Positions 1 through 7,581 of a stretch of 64,000 nucleotides of DNA are shown here, piece after piece. The stretch lies in NCBI RefSeq assembly GCF_001592225.1, contig NZ_BCWN01000011.1, positions 41,442-105,441 on the forward strand. Direction: 5' to 3'. A program made the position numbers and the translations under genes. The DNA is from Castellaniella caeni NBRC 101664. GTDB lineage: Bacteria; Pseudomonadota; Gammaproteobacteria; Burkholderiales; Burkholderiaceae_B. The stretch's first letter is position 1, and every line of letters begins with the position of its first letter. The notes beneath the pieces were generated by a model. The model was not told the origin of the DNA, made no database searches, and saw nothing but the letters and a program-made list of their open reading frames with translations.

Positions 1-138
1 GGTGCACATATACCTCACCTTGTTCTGAATCGCTCCAGGTGTGTTTTCAAACAGCTTGGCCTGTTCCTGTGCGTGGACTCCTGCCTGGCGCGTCGAACGA
101 CACCGTTTGATCTTGTGCTACGTTCGTGCTGACAAGAA
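1..138. other. Left-edge stretch with no supported gene
   Basis: No open frame here carries a recognisable motif. A short minus-strand frame runs off the left edge but is too short to assign. The stretch ends at the response-regulator-like direct repeat in front of the methyltransferase gene, so its right end is probably promoter DNA. Confidence 0.4.
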
Positions 139-155
139 CCTCAGCGTAGCCTAAG
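139..155 (+). promoter_or_regulatory. Direct-repeat operator of the local response regulator (copy 1)
   Basis: CCTCAG-CGTAG-CCTAAG: two hexamers separated by 5 bases, an 11-base period typical of OmpR/PmrA/QseB-type regulators. It ends 43 bases before the ATG at 199, about where a -35 region would lie. Near-identical copies occur at 5219-5235 and 6841-6857. That the regulator encoded at 2219-2884 binds here is inference. Confidence 0.6.
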
Positions 156-198
156 TCTGTTCGACTAGCCTCAACGCATTGAATCAACGGAGAGTTCC

Positions 199-894
199 AT
201 GTCAAGGTTCACGGACAGCACACGGCGGTCATTCGTCAGCGACCTAAGGTCCATTGGAGTCGACTGTGCGACCAGCACGTATCGGGCGGCAAAGTCCTTT
301 GAAACATCCTCTTCAGCCCTATTTGTGCATGAGTTTCTTAGAAAGCCTACTATCGTCGGAGCAGTGTGGCCAAGTTCCACAGGGCTTGCGCGCCGTATGG
401 CCTGTCCGGTACCTGTACAGAGCGACGGCCTGGTAGTAGAGCTGGGTGCCGGAACAGGGTCAGTGACACAAGCCCTACTCGACAGAGGCGTATCGCCTAT
501 GCGCCTTCGAATCGTTGAGCGCTCTGCGGCCTTAGCGCAGCATCTGCGTCGTCGCTTCCCAGCGCTGCCCATTTGGCAAGCAGATGCTGCGGACCTCATA
601 AATCTGCTGCCGGAAGGCGCAACGGTAGATGCTGTCGTCTCCAGCCTGCCACTACGCTCACTGGCTCCCCAACTTGTCTCGGCGATTCTTGATCAATGGC
701 GAAGCGTCCTACGCCCGGGTGGCCTCCTGGTGCAATTCACTTACGCTCTACGCGGCGAATCTGCAGAATTGCAGAATGATTTTGCAGCATGCGATAGCAG
801 CATCGTCTGGAAAAATATGCCACCAGCAAAGGTTATGGTCTATAGGCGCGTGGACACGCTAGTCGCCGACGAGTTGGAGGCTCATGAACTGTGA
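199..894 (+). CDS. PmtA-like SAM-dependent phospholipid N-methyltransferase
   Basis: This is a 231-residue class I methyltransferase. The SAM-binding motif VVELGAGTG is at residues 79-87. It is preceded by a segment of the form KPTIVGAVWPSSTGLARRMA (about 50-68), which is characteristic of the PmtA-type phosphatidylethanolamine methyltransferases and their rRNA-dimethylase-like relatives. Members methylate PE head groups at the inner membrane face. The ATG at 199 has a GGAGAG ribosome site about 5 bases upstream. The gene ends inside the 3' end of the convergent kinase gene (12-13 base overlap). The upstream direct repeat suggests co-regulation with the envelope operon at 882-5160. The exact substrate (PE or another lipid) cannot be read from the sequence. 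Confidence 0.75.
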   Translation: MSRFTDSTRRSFVSDLRSIGVDCATSTYRAAKSFETSSSALFVHEFLRKPTIVGAVWPSSTGLARRMACPVPVQSDGLVVELGAGTGSVTQALLDRGVSPMRLRIVERSAALAQHLRRRFPALPIWQADAADLINLLPEGATVDAVVSSLPLRSLAPQLVSAILDQWRSVLRPGGLLVQFTYALRGESAELQNDFAACDSSIVWKNMPPAKVMVYRRVDTLVADELEAHEL

Positions 895-2243
895 CTCGTC
901 GGAATGCAAACCGTGACGGTCAGTCCGGTCTGCGTGGATGGGTCTGTATTATCGAGCGTTACTTGCGCCCCCATCCGGTGGGCGATGGTCTTGACGATAG
1001 CCAGCCCCAGGCCTGATCCAAGTGCGTCGTTGCCAAGCACGCGATAAAAAGGGTCAAAAACGCGCTCCCGTTCCTGTGGCGGAATCCCTGGCCCCGTATC
1101 TGAAACCTGCACGACCACGATCGCGCCGGCAACATGGGTCGCAAGATCCACCCGACCACCATCGGGCGTGTAGCGAATGGCGTTGTCCACTAGATTTTTA
1201 ACCAGTGTGAAAAGATCCAGCTCCGTCGCGCAGACGGTGGTATCGGGCCCCTCCACAACGCCCAGATCTATACGCTTGGCTTTCGCCATTGGCATCAGGT
1301 CTTCCAACACCGCGCGGTAGATGCCGCGCACCAAGACGGGCGCTCCAGGCATCTCTGTCGCTGCCTGCACCTTGGAAAGGCTCAGCAGCTGGTTGAGCAG
1401 ATTACGCCCGCGTTCAATACCCTTTTGCAAGATACGCAGCCGCTCGCGGGCAGCGCTGGACATCTCCAGATGCTCCATGCGCTGCGCCTGCAATGACAGT
1501 GCCGTAAGCGGGGAACGCAGCTCGTGCGCAGCGTCAGCCACAAATCGTCGCTGGACATTGACGGATTCCGCAACGCGAACGAGAAGCCGATTGATGGCGA
1601 GCACAAAGGGGCGCACTTCTGTGGGTAAATGGCCATCATGGATAGGTTCCAGGCTGCTTTCCGCACGCGCATCAATTTGCCTGGAAAGGTCCGTAATAGG
1701 ACGGAACATCTTGCGTACGAGCTGTGAGATGATGAGAAGCAGTACCGGCACGAGGATCAGAAACGGCAGAAGCGTGCGCCATGCGCTGTTGTAGGCCATT
1801 TCATCGCGTGCGTCGGTTTCCTGCGAAACGGCAATTCTGGTCCCCGTGGCTATGGTTTTCACCAGCACACGGTATGACTCATCCGCGATGGTGAGAGTAT
1901 GCAGACCATCCTCAAGCGCGTCAGGCAAGGGCAAGGCACCTCTACCGTGCATCTTGCCAGCGAAATTGCCCCTTGCTCCTAATACCTGAATGGTGATTGT
2001 CGTATCGTCGTCCGCATCTTCAGTGCGGGGTGCATCCGCGCCAGGAGCCCATGTCAGACGCTGCTGATCCACCAATGAGGCAATCTGGTGCAGCATGTCG
2101 TCTTGCAGATCATGCGCTTCATCGAAGGCCGATAGAAACGAGAAAACGCCCGCAACTACCGCCACAGCGATGATTGTGGCCGTAAGTGCAAACGACAGTC
2201 GATACTGAACTGAGGTGCTCAGCCGCTTTTTGAGACCATCCAT
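882..2243 (-). CDS. Sensor histidine kinase, QseC/PmrB-like
   Basis: A 453-residue membrane kinase with a first transmembrane segment at about 17-38, a periplasmic sensor domain of about 115 residues and a second segment at about 157-175. A HAMP linker and a dimerisation domain follow with the phospho-acceptor His240 in FVADAAHELRSPL. ATP-binding boxes are NLVDNAIRYTP (N), DTGPGIPP (G1) and GSGLGLAI (G2). FVADAAHELRSPL is typical of the QseC/TctE/PmrB group. The start overlaps the end of the response-regulator gene, so the two are translationally coupled. The periplasmic domain is rich in acidic residues, including DADDD near 76-80, which could sense cations or cationic peptides; that is inference. 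Confidence 0.9.
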   Translation of the reverse strand: MDGLKKRLSTSVQYRLSFALTATIIAVAVVAGVFSFLSAFDEAHDLQDDMLHQIASLVDQQRLTWAPGADAPRTEDADDDTTITIQVLGARGNFAGKMHGRGALPLPDALEDGLHTLTIADESYRVLVKTIATGTRIAVSQETDARDEMAYNSAWRTLLPFLILVPVLLLIISQLVRKMFRPITDLSRQIDARAESSLEPIHDGHLPTEVRPFVLAINRLLVRVAESVNVQRRFVADAAHELRSPLTALSLQAQRMEHLEMSSAARERLRILQKGIERGRNLLNQLLSLSKVQAATEMPGAPVLVRGIYRAVLEDLMPMAKAKRIDLGVVEGPDTTVCATELDLFTLVKNLVDNAIRYTPDGGRVDLATHVAGAIVVVQVSDTGPGIPPQERERVFDPFYRVLGNDALGSGLGLAIVKTIAHRMGAQVTLDNTDPSTQTGLTVTVCIPTSHSS

Positions 2244-2884
2244 CCGAGCCCCCTCACGTTTTCGATGACGTCATTGCCCAGTTTTTTGCGTAATGCATGG
2301 ATGATGTATTCAATGGCATTGCTTTCCACCTCTTCGCCCCAGCCATAGATACGGTCCTCCAGATCCGCGCGCGACAGAATGGCGCCAGGCCTGGCAAGGA
2401 GTGCCCGCAGTAGGGCAAATTCGCGCCCCGTCAGGCGCACGGGGGAACAGTCCCCCACTGCCGCCTCTCGTGTTTCGGGATCAAGCGTTAGCACGCCATT
2501 GCCGAGCACTGGCGCGGCGTTGCCCTCTTTACGCCGCAGTACCGCCCGCATGCGGGCAAGCAACTCGTCCATCTCGAAAGGCTTGACGAGATAATCATCC
2601 GCACCGCCATCAAGCCCCCGCAATCGGTCGCCTAGCGCATCGCGCGCGGTCAAGATAACTAGCGGCACTGGGTTGCCGTGCGCACGGATGGCTCTCAGCA
2701 CATCTTGTCCGTCCTTGCCTGGCAAACCCAGATCCAACAATATCAGGTCGTAGCGCTGGGTGTCGGTAGCCGAGAGTGCGGCGAGGCCATCGCTTACCCA
2801 GTCCACCGCATACGCAGCCTCCTTTAACGCGTCCTGAACGGCCTCGCCGATCATGGAATCGTCTTCAACGAGTAAAACTCTCAA
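2219..2884 (-). CDS. OmpR-family response regulator, QseB/PmrA-like
   Basis: A 221-residue regulator with an N-terminal receiver domain (LLVEDD acidic pocket, phospho-acceptor Asp51 in LILLDLGLPGKDG, conserved Lys in YLVKPFEMDELL) and a C-terminal winged-helix DNA-binding domain (RLTGREFALLRALL; IIHALRKKLG). The most sensible start is the TTG at 2884, because the family begins LRVLLVEDD. It lies one base after the dedA stop codon (TGA-A-TTG), which implies coupled translation. It pairs with the kinase downstream. The three CCTCAG-N5-CCTAAG repeats nearby match the repeat architecture used by this regulator class, so auto-regulation of the operon from 5219-5246 is likely (inference). Confidence 0.9.
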   Translation of the reverse strand: MRVLLVEDDSMIGEAVQDALKEAAYAVDWVSDGLAALSATDTQRYDLILLDLGLPGKDGQDVLRAIRAHGNPVPLVILTARDALGDRLRGLDGGADDYLVKPFEMDELLARMRAVLRRKEGNAAPVLGNGVLTLDPETREAAVGDCSPVRLTGREFALLRALLARPGAILSRADLEDRIYGWGEEVESNAIEYIIHALRKKLGNDVIENVRGLGWMVSKSG

Positions 2885-2885
2885 T

Positions 2886-3485
2886 TCAGCTTCTCCGAAT
2901 CTGTTGCCGTGCCCGCCTGGCTTGGATAGCCTGCCTCCCGTGCCTGCCAATCTTCAGAAGGATGACTACGCCAGCGATAACGGCTAGGGTCCAAATTTCA
3001 TCCACATCAAAATCACCCAATAGCGGTAGTAGGTGGCTCAACCCCTGCCCAAGTCCGTAGCCGATGCTCCCGACGACTATGGCCCAAATGGCTGCCCCCG
3101 CGAAGTTGAATACGGCAAATCGTGCCCAGTGAACACCACTCGTACCGATTGCAATGGGACCTGCTACTCGCAGGCCATAGAGAAAGCGGATGGCGAGGAT
3201 AAGAGGTGCGTCGTGACGCTTCAGTAGTGCCTGAACTCGGGCGATGCGTGGTTCGAGCGATGGAAATCGGGCGATGAGCCGCACACCATAGCGATGCCCT
3301 AGGAGGAAGAAGATCTGGTCTCCCAGGAACCCGAAAGTGGCGGCGATGGCGATCACTATGGGCAGCCGTAGATAGTCATGGGAAGCTGCAGCGGCCGCTG
3401 CAAGGAGCACCGTTTCTCCTTCAAGAAAAGTGCCAAATGCAACGGCCCAGTAGCCATAGGACTGAATCAACCCGGTGACATCCAT
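2886..3485 (-). CDS. DedA-family membrane protein
   Basis: About 199 residues from the ATG at 3485 (MDVTGLIQSYGYWAVAF). Features typical of DedA/VTT proteins are the early GTFLEGETVLLAAAAAA segment, the re-entrant-type region FGFLGDQIFFLLGHRYG, and RFLYGLRVAGPIAIG with conserved Arg and Gly residues. The family acts in the inner membrane, probably as lipid scramblases or flippases for undecaprenyl phosphate or phospholipids, and members are needed for polymyxin resistance in several proteobacteria (established knowledge). Its place directly before a PmrAB-like pair fits that role. An in-frame upstream extension to 3551 exists but shows no family similarity. Confidence 0.85.
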   Translation of the reverse strand: MDVTGLIQSYGYWAVAFGTFLEGETVLLAAAAAASHDYLRLPIVIAIAATFGFLGDQIFFLLGHRYGVRLIARFPSLEPRIARVQALLKRHDAPLILAIRFLYGLRVAGPIAIGTSGVHWARFAVFNFAGAAIWAIVVGSIGYGLGQGLSHLLPLLGDFDVDEIWTLAVIAGVVILLKIGRHGRQAIQARRARQQIRRS

Positions 3486-3498
3486 CTGCTCATTCGCC

Positions 3499-3921
3499 TC
3501 AGGCCTTTCCCTGAAGCTTATCAAAAGTTTGAAGAAGCGCGGACAACGCAATCTTGCAGTCGACCTGGTTGGGCGGATCCGCGCGTACTGCCGTAAGTGC
3601 CGAGTCGATTGCCTTATCCAGTATGTGCCAATTGCTGGCGTCCCTGGGCTTCAGACCCGCTTCGGCTGAGTCCCAGGCTACTTCCAGATCCTTGATCCGA
3701 GACTTGGCACGCGCAAGATCCCCTTTATCGACAAATGTAGCAACGTCAGCCGTCATCTTTCGGAACGAAGATAAATCTCCTAACTTCGAGGCTGTCGGTG
3801 TCAACGCGGCTGATGTACCCGCCGACAAATTGGCAGACTTTGAGCAGCCCGTAATCATGAAGAGTGGGAAGGCAATGACCAGGGTCAGGGCCGCGCGAGT
3901 CATGAGAGGTGTAACTTGCAT
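3499..3921 (-). CDS. Small predicted lipoprotein of unknown function
   Basis: 140 residues. The N-terminus is a lipoprotein signal (hydrophobic stretch then FMITGC, so lipidation at the Cys of ITGC). The mature part is Ser/Ala-rich and then helical, with heptad-like residues around [20 protein letters not shown] and [15 protein letters not shown]. The ATG at 3921 has an AGGA ribosome site 7 bases upstream. It lies between the DUF347 and dedA genes in the same operon. I do not recognise the family. The operon context suggests a periplasmic, membrane-tethered accessory of the envelope-stress response, but nothing in the sequence proves a function. Confidence 0.7.
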   Translation of the reverse strand: MQVTPLMTRAALTLVIAFPLFMITGCSKSANLSAGTSAALTPTASKLGDLSSFRKMTADVATFVDKGDLARAKSRIKDLEVAWDSAEAGLKPRDASNWHILDKAIDSALTAVRADPPNQVDCKIALSALLQTFDKLQGKA

Positions 3922-3951
3922 GAAATGTTCCTGTTCTCTTGATGGACTGGT

Positions 3952-4740
3952 TTACCGGCTCGCCCGCAGCGGGCTGCCGGCCCGGACCTCGTACTGCTCA
4001 AAGGCCACCAACAACACGATGACTGTCAGAAAGAGTGCGCTTGTCCAGGCTGTCCCCATACCGAATCCGCCATAGGTTTTCGCCTGAGTGAGCAGATCGC
4101 CCAGCGAAGCACCCAGAGGGCGGGTCAGGATATAGGCGATCCAGAAGGTCAGCACGGCGCCTCCCCCCATCCGGAAGCTCGCATAAGTGGCGGCAATGAG
4201 TCCGCCAAAGATCATTACACCCACGGTAAAGCCCATGCCCAGCGCCTCAGTGGCGAGGTCTCCCGCCGCAGTGCCCAGGGAAAACGTGCACAGGATCGCT
4301 GCCCAATAGAAGAGCTCACGTCGACGCGACACAATGTCATGGATGGAGAGGGTGCGCTCCACGGCATACCAGGCTACAAAAATGACCATCAGCAGCACAG
4401 CAAAGATTGGCGTGCTGACATACAAACTAACCCCGAGACCGTCCGTGAGCAGGTCCGTGATCTGCGTTCCGACAATGCTGACGAGTACGACCGTGAGCCA
4501 GTACGCCCAGGGGGTATAGCGCGGCCTTCGCAACTGGACAGTCAAAGCGGCGATGAGAAGTACCGCCATGAGAGTGCGGGTTGCGACCTGCCCCAGTCCT
4601 GCGTTCACCGCCAGGAAATCCGCAGCGGTTTCGCCCACCGTAGTGGACATGACCTTGATAATCCAAAAGGATAGCGTGATGGCGGGAACCTTCACGAACC
4701 AGTCGTTCGAGTTCATCGTATTCAAAGGTGAGATATTCAT
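3952..4740 (-). CDS. DUF347-repeat integral membrane protein
   Basis: 262 residues with about eight hydrophobic segments. It contains several copies of the DUF347-type repeat, seen as KVMSTTVGETAADFL near the N-terminus and as the degenerate versions GTQITDLLTDGLG, GTAAGDLATEALG and GASLGDLLTQ. Internal repetition of a two-helix unit with conserved Thr/Gly and Asp residues resembles a small transporter, but the function of the family is unknown. In many proteobacteria such genes sit beside PepSY genes and a QseBC-like pair, as here. It is the second gene of the operon beginning at 5160. Confidence 0.8.
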   Translation of the reverse strand: MNISPLNTMNSNDWFVKVPAITLSFWIIKVMSTTVGETAADFLAVNAGLGQVATRTLMAVLLIAALTVQLRRPRYTPWAYWLTVVLVSIVGTQITDLLTDGLGVSLYVSTPIFAVLLMVIFVAWYAVERTLSIHDIVSRRRELFYWAAILCTFSLGTAAGDLATEALGMGFTVGVMIFGGLIAATYASFRMGGGAVLTFWIAYILTRPLGASLGDLLTQAKTYGGFGMGTAWTSALFLTVIVLLVAFEQYEVRAGSPLRASR

Positions 4741-4830
4741 GATCGTGTATCTCCGATAACCGGCTTCAGGCGACAGGATCCCCTGAGGGGCAGTGTCACC
4801 TCAGGGGATCTTATGCGTATCAGTGAATCA

Positions 4831-5160
4831 TCAGTCGTCATCCTCGTCGTGATCAGACGTGTCGACTTTCGACGAAATAACGGTTCCTTTTTCAGCATCG
4901 ACTTTGACGTCAAAGACTTTGTCACCGCTTACCACTTCTACTTTGTAGAGCGGGCCTTCTTTGGCGTCGCCTTTGAATTTGGCTTCGACGGCCTTGCCGC
5001 TGGCGCTCTGCTCAGCCGTGGCGATTGCTTGCACCAACGAAGTCTTGGCACCCGATATCGCCAGGGCGTCATTCTGTCCGTGGCTGGTAGCGGCATAAGC
5101 GCCTGTTCCAGCTGTAGCGATGACGATAGCTGCAATGGTGGGTTTGATGTAACGGTTCAT
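4831..5160 (-). CDS. Periplasmic PepSY-domain protein
   Basis: 109 residues. The signal peptide runs over about residues 1-23 (IAAIVIATAGTGAYA), and a single PepSY-like domain follows (KTSLVQAIATAEQSASGKAV, YKVEVVSGDKVFDVKVDAEKGTV pattern). The protein ends in a very acidic tail (DHDEDDD) that could bind cations. A strong GGAGAG ribosome site precedes the ATG. It is the first gene of the operon and lies just downstream of a triple direct repeat. Related small PepSY proteins are typical first genes of QseBC/PmrAB-like operons, where they are thought to tune signalling or protect against proteolysis; the exact role is not known. Confidence 0.85.
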   Translation of the reverse strand: MNRYIKPTIAAIVIATAGTGAYAATSHGQNDALAISGAKTSLVQAIATAEQSASGKAVEAKFKGDAKEGPLYKVEVVSGDKVFDVKVDAEKGTVISSKVDTSDHDEDDD

Positions 5161-5218
5161 GGTGGACTCTCCAAAAGGAAACGCAGGAATTGCGCAGTGG
5201 AGAGACTACGGGGTGCGA

Positions 5219-5246
5219 CTTAGGACAGGCTGAGGAACCGTCTAAG
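5219..5246 (-). promoter_or_regulatory. Triple direct-repeat operator of the PepSY-kinase operon (copy 2)
   Basis: On the minus strand this reads CTTAGA-N5-CCTCAG-N5-CCTAAG, three hexamers in 11-base phase (5241-5246, 5230-5235, 5219-5224). The inner pair matches the sites at 139-155 and 6841-6857. It ends 58 bases before the PepSY start codon, a suitable position for an activator of the operon. Binding by the response regulator is inferred from the repeat geometry and the location. Confidence 0.65.
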
Positions 5247-5363
5247 GCAAGGGCTGCCGCTTTTGTGTAGCAGACAATCAACGACCGATTTGCTGCTTCA
5301 GAAGCGAACCTGATACAAGGGCGTAAAACAATGGACCAATATCAGTCCCTCGAATGATCGGCA

Positions 5364-6440
5364 TCAATTACCATGATCAGAGTGCCGATGCCGATGATGA
5401 ATGTCCGGATAGTGCGGATGGTTGTGTGTAATCGGCGCATGCGTATGCTCGTGCGTATGTGGCTCGCGCCCGTCCCACGGAAAATCATGGCTGTGATGGT
5501 GGTGCTCGTCATGCACGTGGCGATGGGTATGGATGATTGCCTCGTGCGTGTGCATGTGCTCATGGCGTTCCGTAAGGTGGAGCCAGACGCCAACCGCCAT
5601 GAGGACGAACACCACCCAGAAGACTCCCGTGACCTGCTCGCCAAAAATCAGTATGGCAATTGCAGCCCCGATGAATGGGGCTGTCGAGAAATACGCCCCC
5701 GTGCGCGCCGTCCCCAGCCCCCGCAAGGCCAGTACGAACAAGACCAAGCTCACTCCGTAGCCTAGAAGTCCTACAATCATGGCCCCGCCCATCGCGACGG
5801 CACCGGGAAGCCGGGCCCCGAGAACTAGAGCCATGCCAGTGTTTACGACCCCGGCCACCATTCCCTTGAGGCCTGCGAGGAACAGGGCATCTGAGGCCGA
5901 TACCTTGCGGGTGAAGTTATTGTCTAACGCCCAGCACAAGCAAGCACAGGCGATGAAGAGACTCCCCCAACTCCAGCCTCCCGTGCTCTGCCGCATATCC
6001 GGCCAAGTCAGTAGCGCTGCGCCGGTCACAATCACCAGCATGCCCAGCATAACGTTACGGTCCGTGCTTTCCCGGAATACCACCCAGGCGATCACGGCCG
6101 TGAGCACGGCCTCGAGGTTAAGCAGCAGTGACGCCGTCGAGGCCGGCGTCGTTGCAAGCCCGAACATCAGGAGCAGCGGCCCAAGCACACCGCCAAGACC
6201 GATAGCAAGGACGAGCCACCCCCACTCGGGTCGCGACAGCGACGGTATACGCCAGCCACGATCGCGAAGCAGCCGGACCAACCCAAGCCCAATGCCACTG
6301 CCAAGATACAGTAGCCCGGCAAGCAGAACGGGTGAGGTGCCCTTTAGCAGCACTTTGGCAAACGGCGTGCTGGCGCCAAAGAGTGCGGCTGCCCCCAGCG
6401 CTGCATAGACTGACGAAGACCAGAAGGCACGAGCTTTCAT
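5364..6440 (-). CDS. DMT/EamA-family exporter with a histidine-rich tail
   Basis: About 358 residues from the ATG at 6440. Ten hydrophobic segments with two EamA-type halves make up the first ~290 residues (for example LFGASTPFAKVLLKG and PAS/GAAIAILIFGEQVTG-type motifs). The last ~65 residues form a cytoplasmic tail with about two dozen histidines (HDEHHHHSHD, HTHEHTH, HHRHRH), strongly suggesting Ni/Co/Zn/Cu handling. The divergent neighbour encodes a regulator with the RcnR ligand set, so Ni/Co export is the best guess. A GTG at 6461 would extend the frame through the operator and is less likely. The ATG has no clear ribosome site. Confidence 0.8.
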   Translation of the reverse strand: MKARAFWSSSVYAALGAAALFGASTPFAKVLLKGTSPVLLAGLLYLGSGIGLGLVRLLRDRGWRIPSLSRPEWGWLVLAIGLGGVLGPLLLMFGLATTPASTASLLLNLEAVLTAVIAWVVFRESTDRNVMLGMLVIVTGAALLTWPDMRQSTGGWSWGSLFIACACLCWALDNNFTRKVSASDALFLAGLKGMVAGVVNTGMALVLGARLPGAVAMGGAMIVGLLGYGVSLVLFVLALRGLGTARTGAYFSTAPFIGAAIAILIFGEQVTGVFWVVFVLMAVGVWLHLTERHEHMHTHEAIIHTHRHVHDEHHHHSHDFPWDGREPHTHEHTHAPITHNHPHYPDIHHRHRHSDHGN

Positions 6441-6448
6441 GAGAGTTA

Positions 6449-6463
6449 TACTATACCCCACTA
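6449..6463. promoter_or_regulatory. RcnR-like operator between exporter and regulator
   Basis: The minus strand reads TAGTGGGGTATAGTA, which closely matches the published RcnR site form TACT-G6-N-AGTA (A/T flanks around a G tract). It sits in the 47-base divergent spacer just in front of the exporter start and overlaps plausible -10 sequences. Metal-relieved repression of the exporter is inferred. Confidence 0.55.
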
Positions 6464-6487
6464 CCCTATAAATTACCTATTATCGTT

Positions 6488-6766
6488 ATGAGCCATACCA
6501 ATCAGGGGAAGACTAGGCTGCTCGCCCGTGTGCGCCGCATTCGAGGTCAGGTAGAGGCAATCGAAAGGGGACTGAATGCTGAAAAGGAATGTGCAGACAT
6601 CCTGCATCAGGTAGCCGCAGTGCAAGGTGCCGTGCGGGGGCTGATGACCGAACTCATCGAAAGCCATATCAAGGGACATGTCGCAGGTGCAGAGGTTGCC
6701 AGCCAAGCTGATCGTGAGCAGGGTGCAAGTGAGCTCATTGATGCCATTCGAACTTACCTGAAGTAA
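6488..6766 (+). CDS. RcnR/CsoR-family Ni/Co-responsive repressor
   Basis: A 92-residue all-helical repressor (RRIRGQVEAIERGL and ILHQVAAVQGAVRGLMTEL are family signatures). The metal ligands of E. coli RcnR are all present at the same positions: His3, Cys35, His60 and His64. This favours nickel/cobalt sensing over the CsoR (copper) or FrmR (formaldehyde) subtypes. It is divergent from the His-tailed exporter with an operator-like sequence between them. The ATG at 6488 is fixed by the need for His3. Confidence 0.88.
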   Translation: MSHTNQGKTRLLARVRRIRGQVEAIERGLNAEKECADILHQVAAVQGAVRGLMTELIESHIKGHVAGAEVASQADREQGASELIDAIRTYLK

Positions 6767-6840
6767 GACAGGCCCCAAACAATTCATTGAACATTGAACC
6801 GGCTTGCAATGAAGTGGCACGCCCCTGGATAGCAGCTTTT

Positions 6841-6857
6841 CCTCAGTCTGTCCTAAG
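6841..6857 (+). promoter_or_regulatory. Direct-repeat operator of the local response regulator (copy 3)
   Basis: CCTCAG-TCTGT-CCTAAG, identical in both hexamers to the copy at 5219-5235 and differing by one spacer base. It ends 79 bases before the PAP2 ATG. A -10-like TAAGCT follows at 6867-6872. This makes the PAP2-MFS unit a candidate member of the same regulon (inference). Confidence 0.65.
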
Positions 6858-6936
6858 TCCGGCCCTGTAAGCTTTCTCCCGCGAACAACTTCGGCCGTGA
6901 GAACAGGTCATTTCAAAGCAGGGGCACGTAGATTCC

Positions 6937-7530
6937 ATGGAAGCTATCAACCAGTCACTCTTCCTGTGGTTTAACGCACCAGACCACCCAGACCACCTCA
7001 TTCTTTCCATCGCCATTTTTCTGGCTAGGGACCTCATCTGGGCGATACCGGCACTGATCGGAATTGGTTGGCTCTACGGCGGAACCCGTACACGGCAGCT
7101 CCTATTGGTCGCAACGGCAAGCGCAACACTGGGGCTGTTCGCCAATCAACTGATCAGCCTATTCTGGTGGCATCCACGCCCCTTCATGGTTCATCTGGGC
7201 CATACCTTGATTGCTCACGCACCCGATTCATCTTTTCCAAGCGACCATCTGACCTTGTGGTGGGCCGTTGCGTTCAGCTTCCTTGCACAAGGGCGGCACA
7301 ATCTGGGCACGGGGCTGGCCCTTCTCGGGCTCCCACTTGCGTGGTCGCGCATCTACCTCGGGGTGCATTTCCCGCTAGACATGGCGGGCGCCGGCCTTGT
7401 CGCGGTGGCAAGCACCTGGCTATCGCTACGCACTGCCTTCTGGTATCTGCCGCCCGCCTTCCACCTGGCAACCCTGATTCACCGTAAGATATTTTCACCG
7501 CTGATCGCGTGTGGTTGGGTCAAACGCTGA
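6937..7530 (+). CDS. BcrC-like undecaprenyl-diphosphatase (PAP2 family)
   Basis: 197 residues, multi-spanning. All three PAP2 catalytic motifs are visible: HPRPF, FPSDH in place of PSGH, and SRIYLGVHFPLD (SR-x5-H). The FPSDH and HPRPF forms are typical of BcrC-type undecaprenyl-pyrophosphate phosphatases, which recycle the cell-wall lipid carrier in the periplasm and raise bacitracin resistance. An LpxE/LpxT-like role in lipid A or phospholipid dephosphorylation is an alternative given the PmrAB-like context. It is followed 51 bases later by the MFS gene, probably co-transcribed, and preceded by a direct-repeat operator. Confidence 0.82.
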   Translation: MEAINQSLFLWFNAPDHPDHLILSIAIFLARDLIWAIPALIGIGWLYGGTRTRQLLLVATASATLGLFANQLISLFWWHPRPFMVHLGHTLIAHAPDSSFPSDHLTLWWAVAFSFLAQGRHNLGTGLALLGLPLAWSRIYLGVHFPLDMAGAGLVAVASTWLSLRTAFWYLPPAFHLATLIHRKIFSPLIACGWVKR

Positions 7531-7581
7531 GCACACTCACCATATTGCTGACGGCGATGGCCCAAAGAAGGAACCGAGATC

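Noticed and set aside
1..198. Possible insertion-sequence end or partial gene at the left edge
   Set aside because: No inverted repeat, transposase motif or family match could be read in the short minus-strand frame.
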